Source: Vitellaria paradoxa
Taxonomy: Eukaryota; Streptophyta; Magnoliopsida; Ericales; Sapotaceae
Length of the DNA: 64,000 nucleotides
Direction of reading: 5' to 3'
NCBI GenBank assembly: GCA_019916065.1
Contig: CM034238.1
Location: 26,337,246 to 26,401,245 of the forward strand
Shown one piece after another: positions 13,671 through 24,200 of this stretch (the stretch's first letter is position 1; each line of letters starts with the position of its first letter). A program made the translations under genes and the position numbers. A model generated the notes under the pieces. That model saw only the letters and a program-made list of their open reading frames with translations. It had not been told where the DNA came from and made no database searches.

Positions 13671-14600
13671 TAATGCTCCGTTTGTGAGTTTAAGAGAGAG
13701 AAAAAAAAAGAAAACATTAATTAGGAGAGAAGAGAAAAAAAAAAGAGAAATAATAATAGTTTTCTTTTCTTTTATTTGAGAGTTTAGGAGAGAAAAGAAA
13801 ATTATTTTCTTTCTTCTTATTTATGAGTTAAGTAAAAAAGGGAAAGAAAAGAAAATGTCTATTATTATTTTACTACTACACTCTTATATTATCAATAAAT
13901 AAACCTCCCTATATTATTAACAAATAAAGCATTAGCACATCAAGCAAGAAAACAAATAAACTAAGAAGTGCTGCATAAAAATACAAATAATAATACTAAA
14001 AATAAACTTCAGTGAACAACACTGCTATTAAAAAAAAAAAAAAAAAAAAAACGTACCTTGAAATGGCTGGAATACATATACATATATATACACACACATA
14101 AGAAAGATGAAACAGGAGTCTTAAAATGTGATTGAACAGAAAAAAAAAAAAAAAAAGAAAAAAACCAAACTAGAGTTTGGAAACATGATTGAACAAAAAA
14201 GAAAAGAAAAGAAAAAACACAAGCAGAACGTTATTAAAAAAAATTACCTAAACTGTGAAACTTGGAAAGGGGTGAAAAAAAGTAATAAAAACCTACCAAA
14301 GTGATAAAGTTAGGTTTAATTTACACTAGAGCATATTGGTATTTTATTTCTTTTTTACTCTTTATTTTATGGGTAAATGTGTCATTTTAAAAGTTTCATT
14401 ACATAACTTTTTTCTTGTCCCTATTTCCACCCACTTTTAGATGATGAAAATTTTATAAAACTAATTACTAACTTTTCTTTCCATTTCTTTTCTTATCTTT
14501 CCCAAAAAAAGACTTATAAGCAAGAGTTAAGTTTTAAAATCTTTTCTTTTCTCTTCTTTTTTTCTCATTTCTCTACATCCAAATGGGTTGTAAGTATGAC
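13671..14600. repeat. MITE-like segment with purine/pyrimidine-rich ends
   Basis: The left end (GCTCCGTTTGTGAGTTTAAG, then a GA-rich tract) and the reverse complement of the right end (CCCATTTGGATGTAGAGAAA, then a GA-rich tract) form a long imperfect inverted repeat. The CTCCGTTTG/CCATTTGG ends are of the kind seen in plant hAT-type MITEs. The interior holds poly(A) tracts, the longest about 22 A at 14030-14051. No coding capacity is seen, and the target duplication was not resolved. Confidence 0.3.
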
Positions 14601-16850
14601 ATAATTATTGCATAATTATTTTTTTTATCCTAGTAATTCTTTTTAAGAAGAAAATAATTTTATAAAGAAATGACTGTATTTTTTAACATTTATGAAAGAA
14701 AGGTCGCACCTTGATTGGGCACCAAAAGTGCATATTAATCCATAGTTTTAGTCGCATTTTATAAGGTTTATTTACTTTAATAATTTAGTTTATTGATATT
14801 TTGGTAATTATTATTTTTGTGGTGTCTTGATAGGTTACGAGGCTAAGGAAAGGATTATGGAGTATTTTGTGAGCTAAAGAATTGAAGAAAATTATGGAGC
14901 TTATAAGAGGAAAGATTAGCCTTGTTTCAGCTCAACAATTTATCCAAATTTAAGCTCAAATCTGTCTGAAATTCAGCTATGTTTCAACCCATTTACAGCC
15001 CAAAAATTGCTTTAAAATGGCCGCAGAATCTGTCCAGATTTCAGCCCCACTTTGAGCCCAATTCTGTTTAAAGAAATGCTCAATTTCGTCCCACAACAGC
15101 CACCCAAAAAATTCTAAAAGAGTCTAAATTTCAGCCCTGTTTCAGGCCAATTGCACCCGAAAACGAGGCCCAATTCTGCCCTAATGATCAACTAAAACTT
15201 GGTCTAAATTCAGCCCAAATTGAGGCCCGCATGTGGCCCTCATTTGATGCAATTTGCAGCACAATTTTGCTCCAAATCAACCCATTTTAGCTATTTTGTT
15301 CTACCAAATATTAGCCTCAAATTTGCCCACAACAATGGACTTGGGGGGACCGGTAACTTGTGATCAGGATTAAAAAACAAGGTTCAGATATAATTATATT
15401 TTTTTAAACTAAAATAATATAAATATTTTTAGATAGTTAAATTTTAATTTAATGGCCTCTGATATAGCATTGTGCATTATTATATCACCCTTTCCTTTTC
15501 CACATCAACTCCCGAGAAAACAGCCGCAAAATTAGCCTTTCAGTGGAATAAATGGGGCATTCTCGGAACGAAAAAAAAAAAAAAAAGACAGACTGGGGGA
15601 ATTTCTTTAGGGGCTATTCAGTCGGTTATTTTGGGTGGGGATAGGAGCAAGTTTTGGGAGGGGACTCTCTCACAAGAGGTTTCTTCCTTGGTGCATATTT
15701 TAGGTTCCATTTTATAGATCTTAGTTTAAAGAATTCATTTCCTTTTGGTTATTTACTTCAAGTAAAATTTTATTGTTCTTAAGATTTTTTTGTACGAATT
15801 TATGTTTTTATACATTTGTGCAAATGTTTTTCATTTTCGTGGTAGTAAGCTAGTTCTCCTTGGCCCCAAGCCAAGGAGTGTGGTGGGTGTTATAGTTTCT
15901 CTATGTATTGATGGTCTGTCATGCTTAATTTTTTTTTTTTTTTTTTGTCCTCGGTTTGAATGTTTGGTTTTTGCTAGAATTTGGTAGGGTGATGTTGTAA
16001 TCTTCATTTTCTATGCTTACGAGTTGTTTGATTCAATGTGCCATCCAACCCCAGCATACTTTACAAACTAGTTAAACTCAATTTTAAATGTTCCATGAGG
16101 TGAGTGTTTGATTTCCTCTTTGATTTCTTTAGAATTCAAGTAATCAATGTTAAAGTTATGCACTTCCAGGCCTTAATTTTAGATTTATTTTAAGAGGAGA
16201 CTTAATTCTATGTCTTGATTATATTAAACTCATTTTTTTTATCAATCTTGTGAGAATTGAACGCCTATCATTAACTTTTGTAGTTATCTTCTGACTCACC
16301 ATCACTATACTTGGTGGTGGATTAATTAAGTCATGAAATGCACTAAGGAGTTGTAATATTCCACTATTTGAATTGACGTGGGTCCATGTCTTTAATTTCC
16401 TTGTTTTAGTTTAAATTATCATTTTAAGTTTCATCCCCTTAAATTTAGTTTTCTCAAAAAAAAAAAAAAACTTCTTTTACTTCCTAGAGTTTATATAAAA
16501 GGTGGATTTGATATTTGAATGTTCATCAATGATCTGACCAATCATAAATAATTTGTTATGAGATTATGAAAATATAAATTATCCTGAGATCGTGAAAATG
16601 TAAATTATCCTTAAATTGAAATAATATAAATGATAAAGAAATAACAAAAAAAATTTATTTATATGAAATGTTTATATAGCAACATGTAATAAGGCTTAAA
16701 TTATTTGAGTATTTAACCTTTTAAAAGTCTTGTCTAGGGAAAGAATTGAATTTTATATGTATACATAGGAAAGCCGTGTATAATGAAAAATGTAAGTATG
16801 GCTTGGAGAAGAGTTTTTGCTTATTTAATAAGGAATTTATTTATTCCATC
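14601..16850. other. Noncoding stretch with LTR-leader character
   Basis: No exon is supported. It contains a phrase-repeat region (14925-15330), an A run (about 15571-15586), a T run (about 15929-15946) and a perfect 8 bp inverted repeat (15856-15863 with 15871-15878). The sequence around 14760-14900 resembles the noncoding 3' or leader part of large LTR elements, but no terminus was identified. Confidence 0.4.
14925..15330 (+). repeat. Degenerate short-phrase repeat rich in CAGCCC
   Basis: Variants of a short phrase close to AATTTCAGCCC recur irregularly about a dozen times (for example CAGCTC, CAGCCC, GAGCCC, AGGCCC, TGGCCC, each preceded by A/T-rich spacers). Spacing is about 20-45 nt and not strictly periodic. 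There is no open frame across it. It may be an eroded tandem array inside an LTR element. Confidence 0.35.
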
Positions 16851-16854
16851 CGAC

Positions 16855-16895
16855 TAGCTCTGGGTTCGAATCCCGAGTAACCCCTAAACTTCAAG
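16855..16895 (+). repeat. tRNA-like B-box relic
   Basis: GGTTCGAATCCCGAG (from about 16863) contains a perfect pol III B box (GGTTCGAATCC), and GTAACCCC follows. No matching A box or acceptor stem is seen upstream. This looks like the 3' half of a tRNA or of a tRNA-derived SINE. Confidence 0.3.
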
Positions 16896-18110
16896 TCTTT
16901 AAATTAGTGTTTTTTGTTCTCAAAACCCAAAAACTAATTCTACTGCCAATCCCTATTTCTATATTTTTTTCAATTATTTTGTAGGTAATTCTTATTCCAA
17001 AATATTCCCAAGTTTTATCATTTAAGGCGACAAATTTTTAAATCAACTAACTCATTATGAAAATAATCCGGCACTTATTGATTTAAAATTACAATACACA
17101 TACTTGCACTTAAAAAAGTTAACCAAAATATATTTTGATGAGTGGTCACACTTTCCCATTTTTATTTTATGTGCTAAAAGATTGCATTCAACTTACAAAC
17201 CATCTGAGTTTAGATAATGCGATTAGAAGGTAGAGTTATACTAGTGACACTAATAAAATAAAGTAGCTCAGTTAAGTAAAAGGGTTGGTAGGTGACGAGT
17301 GAAGGGTGCTACACATAATAACAAGGTAGGGTTAATTATGTTTTACATTCTTATATTTAAATTGAATTTTATTTTGATTTTTATATTTTTAATTATAATA
17401 ATTAACTTTTATATTTGTGATCAGATTTTAATTTGACCATTTTGTTAATAAAAGTTAAAAAATGTTATTAAAAATGTAAAGTGTTCATCATATGTGATTG
17501 ACATGTAACATTTTTTGTTTATAAATTTAACAAATGGACTGAAGTAAACTTTGATGATAATTATGGAATTTAATGGTTACAAATAAAAATAAAAAGGCCC
17601 AAGTAAAGGCTAATATAAATTATAAAAATACTAAGTGTAATTTATCCTAATAATAAATAGTGTAGCAAGAGAAGAAAGAAAACCCTTTAATTATAATTAT
17701 TCTATTGATGTTGTATTGCTTATGATCGTATTCTTTTTTCTTTTTCTCCCTTTAAAATATTAAATTTTTGGTCGATTAATCTCTTGAATAACATTGTAAT
17801 TTTATAAGATTAGGTTGATTATTTTTGTTTGATTATTTTATTGAATAACATTGTACTTTATAAAATTAGGTAAATCAACCAGGCTCTACTCAGCATAATC
17901 GACCAAATCGAATTCGACCTAATATGTCCCTGGATTGAATCTAACTGAATTGTTTCTTTCATGCTATTTTATTGCAAGCCAGATTTCAAACTAAATCATT
18001 TGTTAAAGGTCAAAATTCAAATTAAAAAATTGAAGTTGAGTGAAGTAGCCACCTCAATAAATTCGTAATCTCCTTCTTCACAGTTAAGCATGGGATCGTT
18101 ACAACGAAGA

Positions 18111-18374
18111 GGGTGTGTTTGGAAGATCAACTTTCAAAAAAAAGTTAGTCATTTTATTTTTATGGCGTTTGACGGATGTCTGAAAAGATCCACTCGAACG
18201 TGGTTTTCTTTACCCATTTGAACGAATGCCACTCCAATTTTTAGGAAAAATTAGCAAAAATCGATGGAAGTTAATAAAAATTTGTTAAAGTATAATTAGT
18301 AAAAATTGACAAAAATTGATAAAAATTGACAAAAGTTGACAAAAATTGACAAAATTACCAACCAAACGTCCTTT
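18111..18374. repeat. Short MITE-like segment
   Basis: It starts GGGTGTGTTTGGAAG and ends CCAACCAAACGTCCTTT, whose reverse complement AAAGGACGTTTGGTTGG is similar, giving imperfect terminal inverted repeats. Inside, a unit close to GACAAAAATT is repeated about five times (18305-18355). Similar end sequences and AT-rich, CTTTT/AAAAG-rich interiors recur at 51522-51860 and in the JAZ gene's intron 1. No coding capacity is present. Confidence 0.35.
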
Positions 18375-18719
18375 AAATTTGTTTGGACTATTAATTTATA
18401 ATATGCTTTTTGTTTTTGTTGCATCCTAAATTTAGTATCTCATGTTATATCTAATCTCACAATAAATATTATTTTTTTAAATATAGAAAATTAATTTAAA
18501 TTGCTAATATCATTCTCTTTATAAATATTTTAGGTAGAGTTTGGGAAGCAAAAAATTAATTTGTTTGTAGTTAATTACTTAAAAAACTAACTTTTTAGTT
18601 TTGATTTAAGAGAAGTGTAAAATATAAGAGAGTAAATTTAATTATTTAAAAAAAATAAAAAAACCATGTAGGTAGAAGCTGGTCAAACGCAACCTTAATA
18701 AAAAAAAAAAAAAAGAATT

Positions 18720-18990
18720 TGACTTCGAGAGATTCACTCTTTAGGCCAACCCCTAGAGAGTGAATCTCTTTTGGTTTATGCTATACATACCGGCCCCTCA
18801 ACATGTGCAGCGGTAAATCGCAAACTCGTATAGCGGCGATAAGTCGGACCAACACCCAAGAACTAGATACGGTTCGTCCAGTTAAGGAGGCCCATCCTAT
18901 TAACCTTTATTATACTTTACGCTCGGAAGACTGGTCCTAAGTTTTGGTAGAAAGGAGACTTAAACTTAAGACCTTAATAACAATGACACG
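18720..18990 (-). repeat. GC-richer island, possibly SINE-derived
   Basis: It is distinctly richer in GC than the flanks, and it follows a run of A. It starts with a perfect 13 bp inverted repeat (18728-18740 with 18757-18769). On the minus strand the right-hand part reads GGTCTTAAGTTTAAGTCTCC, which resembles a degenerate tRNA-type B-box region. Assignment as a SINE relic is an inference with weak support. Confidence 0.25.
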
Positions 18991-21096
18991 TAATGCACGT
19001 TTTTTGTTTTGGTACCCATAAATGATTTCTTGATATTTAAGGTGGTGTTTTTGAATATTTTCAATCGTAAGTTTTAACGATTTTGAATCCTCTATTATTA
19101 TGACTAAAAATATAATGGCTATTTGTATTTTTAAAATATTAGACTCCTTTAATTTCCCCTGTGTTAGAACTTTGATCCTTAAATGATTAATATCGTTGAA
19201 AATATTATTTCAAACACGTAAATTTGTTCGAATATTTACGTTTTGTTTGGAATGACAAATTTAAGGGGATTTGAATTTATTTTATGCGAATTCTTATTAA
19301 TTTTTATATTTGAAATTATAATAAAATTTTATAAGTTGGATTTGATTTTATTTTATAATTTAAATTTTAAAATTTTTATATCATTTAAAATTTAATTCAA
19401 AATAATAAAATTTGAAAAAAATTTAATTTTTCTTATAAGCCATTTGAGTAAGTAAACATATTTATTTTTATATATCATATTTATCATATTTTTGTTTCTT
19501 GTTAATATGGTCAAATTTAGTATTTTTTTTAAATCAATTTAATTCAATTCTTTTCTTAAATTTAAACACGTGCTCTACGCATGAAATTTTATTTATCAAA
19601 CTAAATGAAATCAATTCAATTTTTTTTTTTTGTTAAATTCAAATCAATTCATAAAGAGTTATGCTTATGCATTTTAAATGAGTAGATTTAAAGTTAAATT
19701 ATATTAAAAATATAAAAAATAATTAATTTATGAAGAATACAATGATTAATTTTATTTAAATATTTTTAAATTATTTTTAATAAATAATAACTTATTATTA
19801 ATTATGCATTTTATTAAAATTAATTATTAAATTTATTTTATTAAAATATTTTACTAAAATCAAATTATTTTATACTAAAATAATAATTTACTACTAAGGT
19901 AAGTAATAATTATTGAATTCGTTTATTCTTAAAACTAAAAGTAAATATTTTTATGAAAAAAATAGTTTAGTAAAAATAAATATTTTATTAAAATTAAAGT
20001 TAATTACTATCAAAATAATAATTTATTATTAAAGTCGGTGATAATTTATTATCAAATTTACTTTCATATCAAAATAAATAATTATATTTTATTAAAATAA
20101 ATAATAATTTATTAGTAAAAATATTTTAATGAGTGATTATTCTACACAAATTAATTATTATTCTCAAATCATATGATATTTATTAAAATGGAGCAAAACA
20201 CTTTTTTTTATGTTTTTAAAATAGGAAATAAAAACGTTATCAAGTGAGAGTTTTTTATTTTCAAATAAATATTATTAAATTATATTGATGAATGATCACA
20301 CCCATTTCAAATTTAATATAATTATTCTATGTTAAATTTAACACATATTATTTAAACATAATTAAAAAATAATACATAATTTTTATAACTATTATTAGCA
20401 TAATGCTTACTCTTATAATCTTTTACACCATTTTTTGACACCAAATCCAAACGCTACTTAAAGGATTTCAAAAAGTTATTTATTTATTTTTTGGTGGTGA
20501 TTTTAAATCAATCACAATTTATTATATTAAATTACTTAAATTTATAATAAAATCTATATTTACATTAAAAAAATTAGATTTGAGTGATTTTTCTTCAATA
20601 AATAACATTAAATCTCTTAATTTTAAAATTGTTAATACAAATGCAATCTAAGGCTCTATTTAAATTTATAAAAGAAAATAAAAAATAAAAGAAAATATAA
20701 AAAATTAAGTAAAATAAGTAAAATTATTTATTTATATTAATAAATATTTATTATAAATTTTTTATTTGATTAATTAAAAATAAACTAATTATAAATTGCT
20801 CTTTCATTTTTAAAAAAAATAAATTAAGATATACTGCTAGTTTCTAATATCACATTCAATGGCACCGTTAAAAATTAAAAAGATGTAAAATTTTATAAAT
20901 TTTTTAAATATGAATTATAAAATTATAAAATTTAAATTTTTTATTCTTTACACAAAGTGTCAAATATTAAATTTTATAAATTTATATAAATTTATACAAT
21001 TCTAAACGAGTCTTACTAAGCAGTGAGAAGTAACTAATGCAACTGGGTCCGGACAAACCTTTGAACGGCTAAGATCCTCCTACTGGATTTACATGG

Positions 21097-21102
21097 CACG
21101 TG
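21097..21102. promoter_or_regulatory. G-box (CACGTG) upstream of the BASS1-like gene
   Basis: A perfect palindromic CACGTG lies about 135 nt upstream of the preferred start codon. G-boxes bind bZIP and bHLH factors in plants. Here it could be promoter or 5' UTR sequence, because the transcription start is not known. If the furthest upstream ATG (21093) were used, it would be coding. Confidence 0.35.
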
Positions 21103-21236
21103 ATGTAGGCCTGGAATACATCATCTTGACCAGGATTTTTCTTATTTTCTCGAGAAAGCCAGAGAGAAAGGGATGGAAAATTCGGGGATGTGAACTGTTG
21201 TTGGTCAATGAACTAATGCAGAGAGTCTCCTCTACG

Positions 21237-24200
21237 ATGTCCCTCTCTATCTCTCTTCGTCCCTTCACTACTAATACATACCAGCAAACCCACCAGAGAA
21301 TTCCCCTCGTCAGACCCGTCAAACCCACCTCCATTTCGGCGACGGCACCGGCGAAGCTCTCAAACCTGTTAAAAATCAGCTCAGTGCACAAAAATCCCAA
21401 CTCCGATCACTCATCCGTTGTTGCTTCCGCAAAACCCGGATGGGAAAACCTACTTTCCACCGCAGCAAGCCTTTACCCTCTCTATGTGACTGTTGGAGGG
21501 GTTGTTGCTTGCCTGAGACCTTCCACATTTTCATGGTTTGTTCAGAGAGGTCCGGCTTCGTATAGCTTGTCACTTGGGTTCATTATGTTAGCAATGGGTC
21601 TGACGTTGGAGCTCAGGGACTTGTTCAATTTGTTCAGACAAAGGCCTCTTTCTGTGAGTCCACACATAGCCCCCAACAATTTTTTTTTTCTTTTTTAATT
21701 TGGTTTTAAGTTGAAAGTTGATGTCTGTTTCATATGTGAAGTTGAACTGCATTGTAATTTGGATTCCTCTGTGTGCAAATGTACAGGAATTGCTCCTTTA
21801 GGCTCTGTTTGGAAGCTAAGGAGCTTCTAACCTTCGGGTTACTCAATTTTTTTAACTTTTTTTTTTTTAAATGACTAAATTTATACTCTTCTATTTTATT
21901 TTTTTTAAAAATGTTAAATTAACAAAGAAAAATAGCTATTTAAAAGTTAAATTTTTTTATTAACTCACCCCCTCCCAAATTAAGCCTTATTGTAATGTTT
22001 TTTTCCTCCCTTTTTGGGCTTTTTGCAGATACTTTTTGGATTCCTTGCTCAGTATACGATTATGCCAGCTTTTGGATTGATCATCAGTAGATGCTTAGGA
22101 CTCTCACCTTCTACCTCTGTTGGTTTAATATTGCTTGGTTGTTGCCCCGGGGGTACTGCATCCAATGTGGTAAGAGTAATTTCCATCTGTTCTTGGTTCT
22201 TTATTCGACTAACACATTTGAAATTTTCAAGGATTAAGTTTGCAGAGTGAAGGTCAACTTTGTGGAAAAAAAAAAATTCAAAGAATTTTTTTTTTTTAAA
22301 TTTTCAATAAAATTAATTTGTTGGTTGCTAGGATGTATGCTTATTGTCATGATAAAGATGCTCCGATGACTGAATTACTATGACTCTATGGTAAACCACT
22401 TGAAACTATAGCTTTTATGTTTTGTAAAATGAGCATTCTGCTGCCTGCAAATTAATTTTGTGAATGCTTAATGTAAACAAGCCAACTCTACACAACGTTG
22501 CCCTTTTTACTGTGCTATTTTCTACTAATTATTAGAAGGAATAGTTATGACTCCGGTTGATTCCACTCTATGTATGATGATTGCTAGCAGTAACTCTTTT
22601 TTTTTTTTTTTTTTTTGGTACTTGTAAAATATTGAGATTAATTGAGCTCAATATCACACACCCAACTGGGTTCGTGTGTGTCTATTTATAGATGTACAAG
22701 GTGACTATATATATGAGTGACCATTCACATTTCCTACGACTAGATACAGTGAATACTCTCCTACGACTAGATACAGTGAATGTATATTAACACTCCCCCT
22801 CAAGCTGGAGCATATATGTCATATGTTCCAAGCTTGTTACAAATGAACCTTATTCTAGATCCTCCAAGAGCTTTGGTAAACAAATCAACAAGTTGATCTT
22901 TAGATTTTACATGATGATTCTTTATTACATTTTGCATAATCTTTTCCCAAACAAAATGACAATCGACCTCAATATAGTTAGTCCTTTCATGGAATACGGG
23001 ATTAGATGCAATATGAATTGCAGCCTGATTATCACATAGTAATTCCATAGGCTGTGGATGACAAACTCGTAATTCTTTTAACATGTTCTGTATCCAGATC
23101 ATCTCACAAGTTGTATGTGCCATTGCTCTATACTCTGACTTAGCACTTCTGTATCCAGATCATCTCATAAGTTGTATGTGCCATTGCTCTATACTCTGAC
23201 TTCGCACTTGACCGTGCTACTGCAGTTTGCTTTTTATTCTTCTAGGAAATCAGATTTTCTCCAACAAAGATACAATACGTAGTTGTCGATCGTCTGTCTG
23301 ATGGTGACTCTGCCCAGTCTGCATCAGTATAACCATGAACTAGAGTGTGTCCATTGTCTTTGTACAGTAAGCCTTTCCCTGGTGCGCCTTTCAGATATCT
23401 CAAAATTTGGACAACGGCATCCCAATGACTACTACGAGGTGATTCAAGAAATTGACTGATCACCCTCGTGGCAAAAGATATATCAAGTCTAGTGACGGTC
23501 AAATAGTTTAGTTTTCCAACTAACCTCCAATATTGACTAGGATCCTGCAACAACTCACCCTGATCAGCAACTAACTTAGTATTTGGGTCCATTGGTGTAT
23601 CCACAGGTTTAGAACCCAACATACCTGTCTCGGTTAACAAATTTGGAACATATTTTCTTTGAGAGAGAAAAATACCCATACATGACTGGGCAATCACAAT
23701 TTCCAAGAAATATTTTAATGATCCCAAATCTTTGGTACTAAACTTACTTTGAAGGAACATCTTCAAATCAACAATACCTTGGGAATCATCTTTGGTGATA
23801 TCAATGTCTTCCATGTACGTAAAGAGCCAAATCTGTCCTTTAGAGGAATGATAGTAAAAGACTGAATGATCAACTCCACACCGAACGAGGTCAAATTCAG
23901 TAACAACAGTGTTGAATCAGTCAAATCATGCCCGAGGAGACTGCTTCAGGCCATATAATGCTTTCTTTAGTTTGCAAACTAACCCAGACTCCCCCTGAGC
24001 AACGAACCCAGGAGGTTGCTCCATATATACTTCCTCAACAAGATCATCATGCAAAAAGACATTTTTTATATCAAGCTGATAGAGAGACCAATGGTTGATT
24101 GCGGCTAGAGAGATAATAAGACGAACAGAAGTAAGTTTAGCAACAGGAGAAAACGTCTCAGAGAAGTCCAAACCATAAATCTGAGTATAGCCCTTTGCAA

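Larger units (their letters stand above)
16896..21096. other. AT-rich intergenic DNA upstream of the BASS1-like gene
   Basis: About 4 kb with no supported exon. The sequence is extremely AT-rich, particularly 19240-21000. Embedded items are a MITE-like segment (18111-18374) and a more GC-rich island (18720-18990), listed separately. Confidence 0.6.

Noticed and set aside
15472..15987. Two + strand open frames (about 80 and 65 codons)
   Set aside because: They run through A and T homopolymers, have no domain and no splice context; noncoding repeat DNA is likelier.
21089..21573. Open frames on the minus strand opposite BASS1 exon 1
   Set aside because: They are antisense shadows of a GC-richer coding exon with correct splice borders and strong family similarity on the + strand.
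21797..22010. Possible MITE in BASS1 intron 1 (GGCTCTGTTTGGAAGC start)
   Set aside because: The left end is suggestive, but I could not find a matching inverted right end or target duplication.
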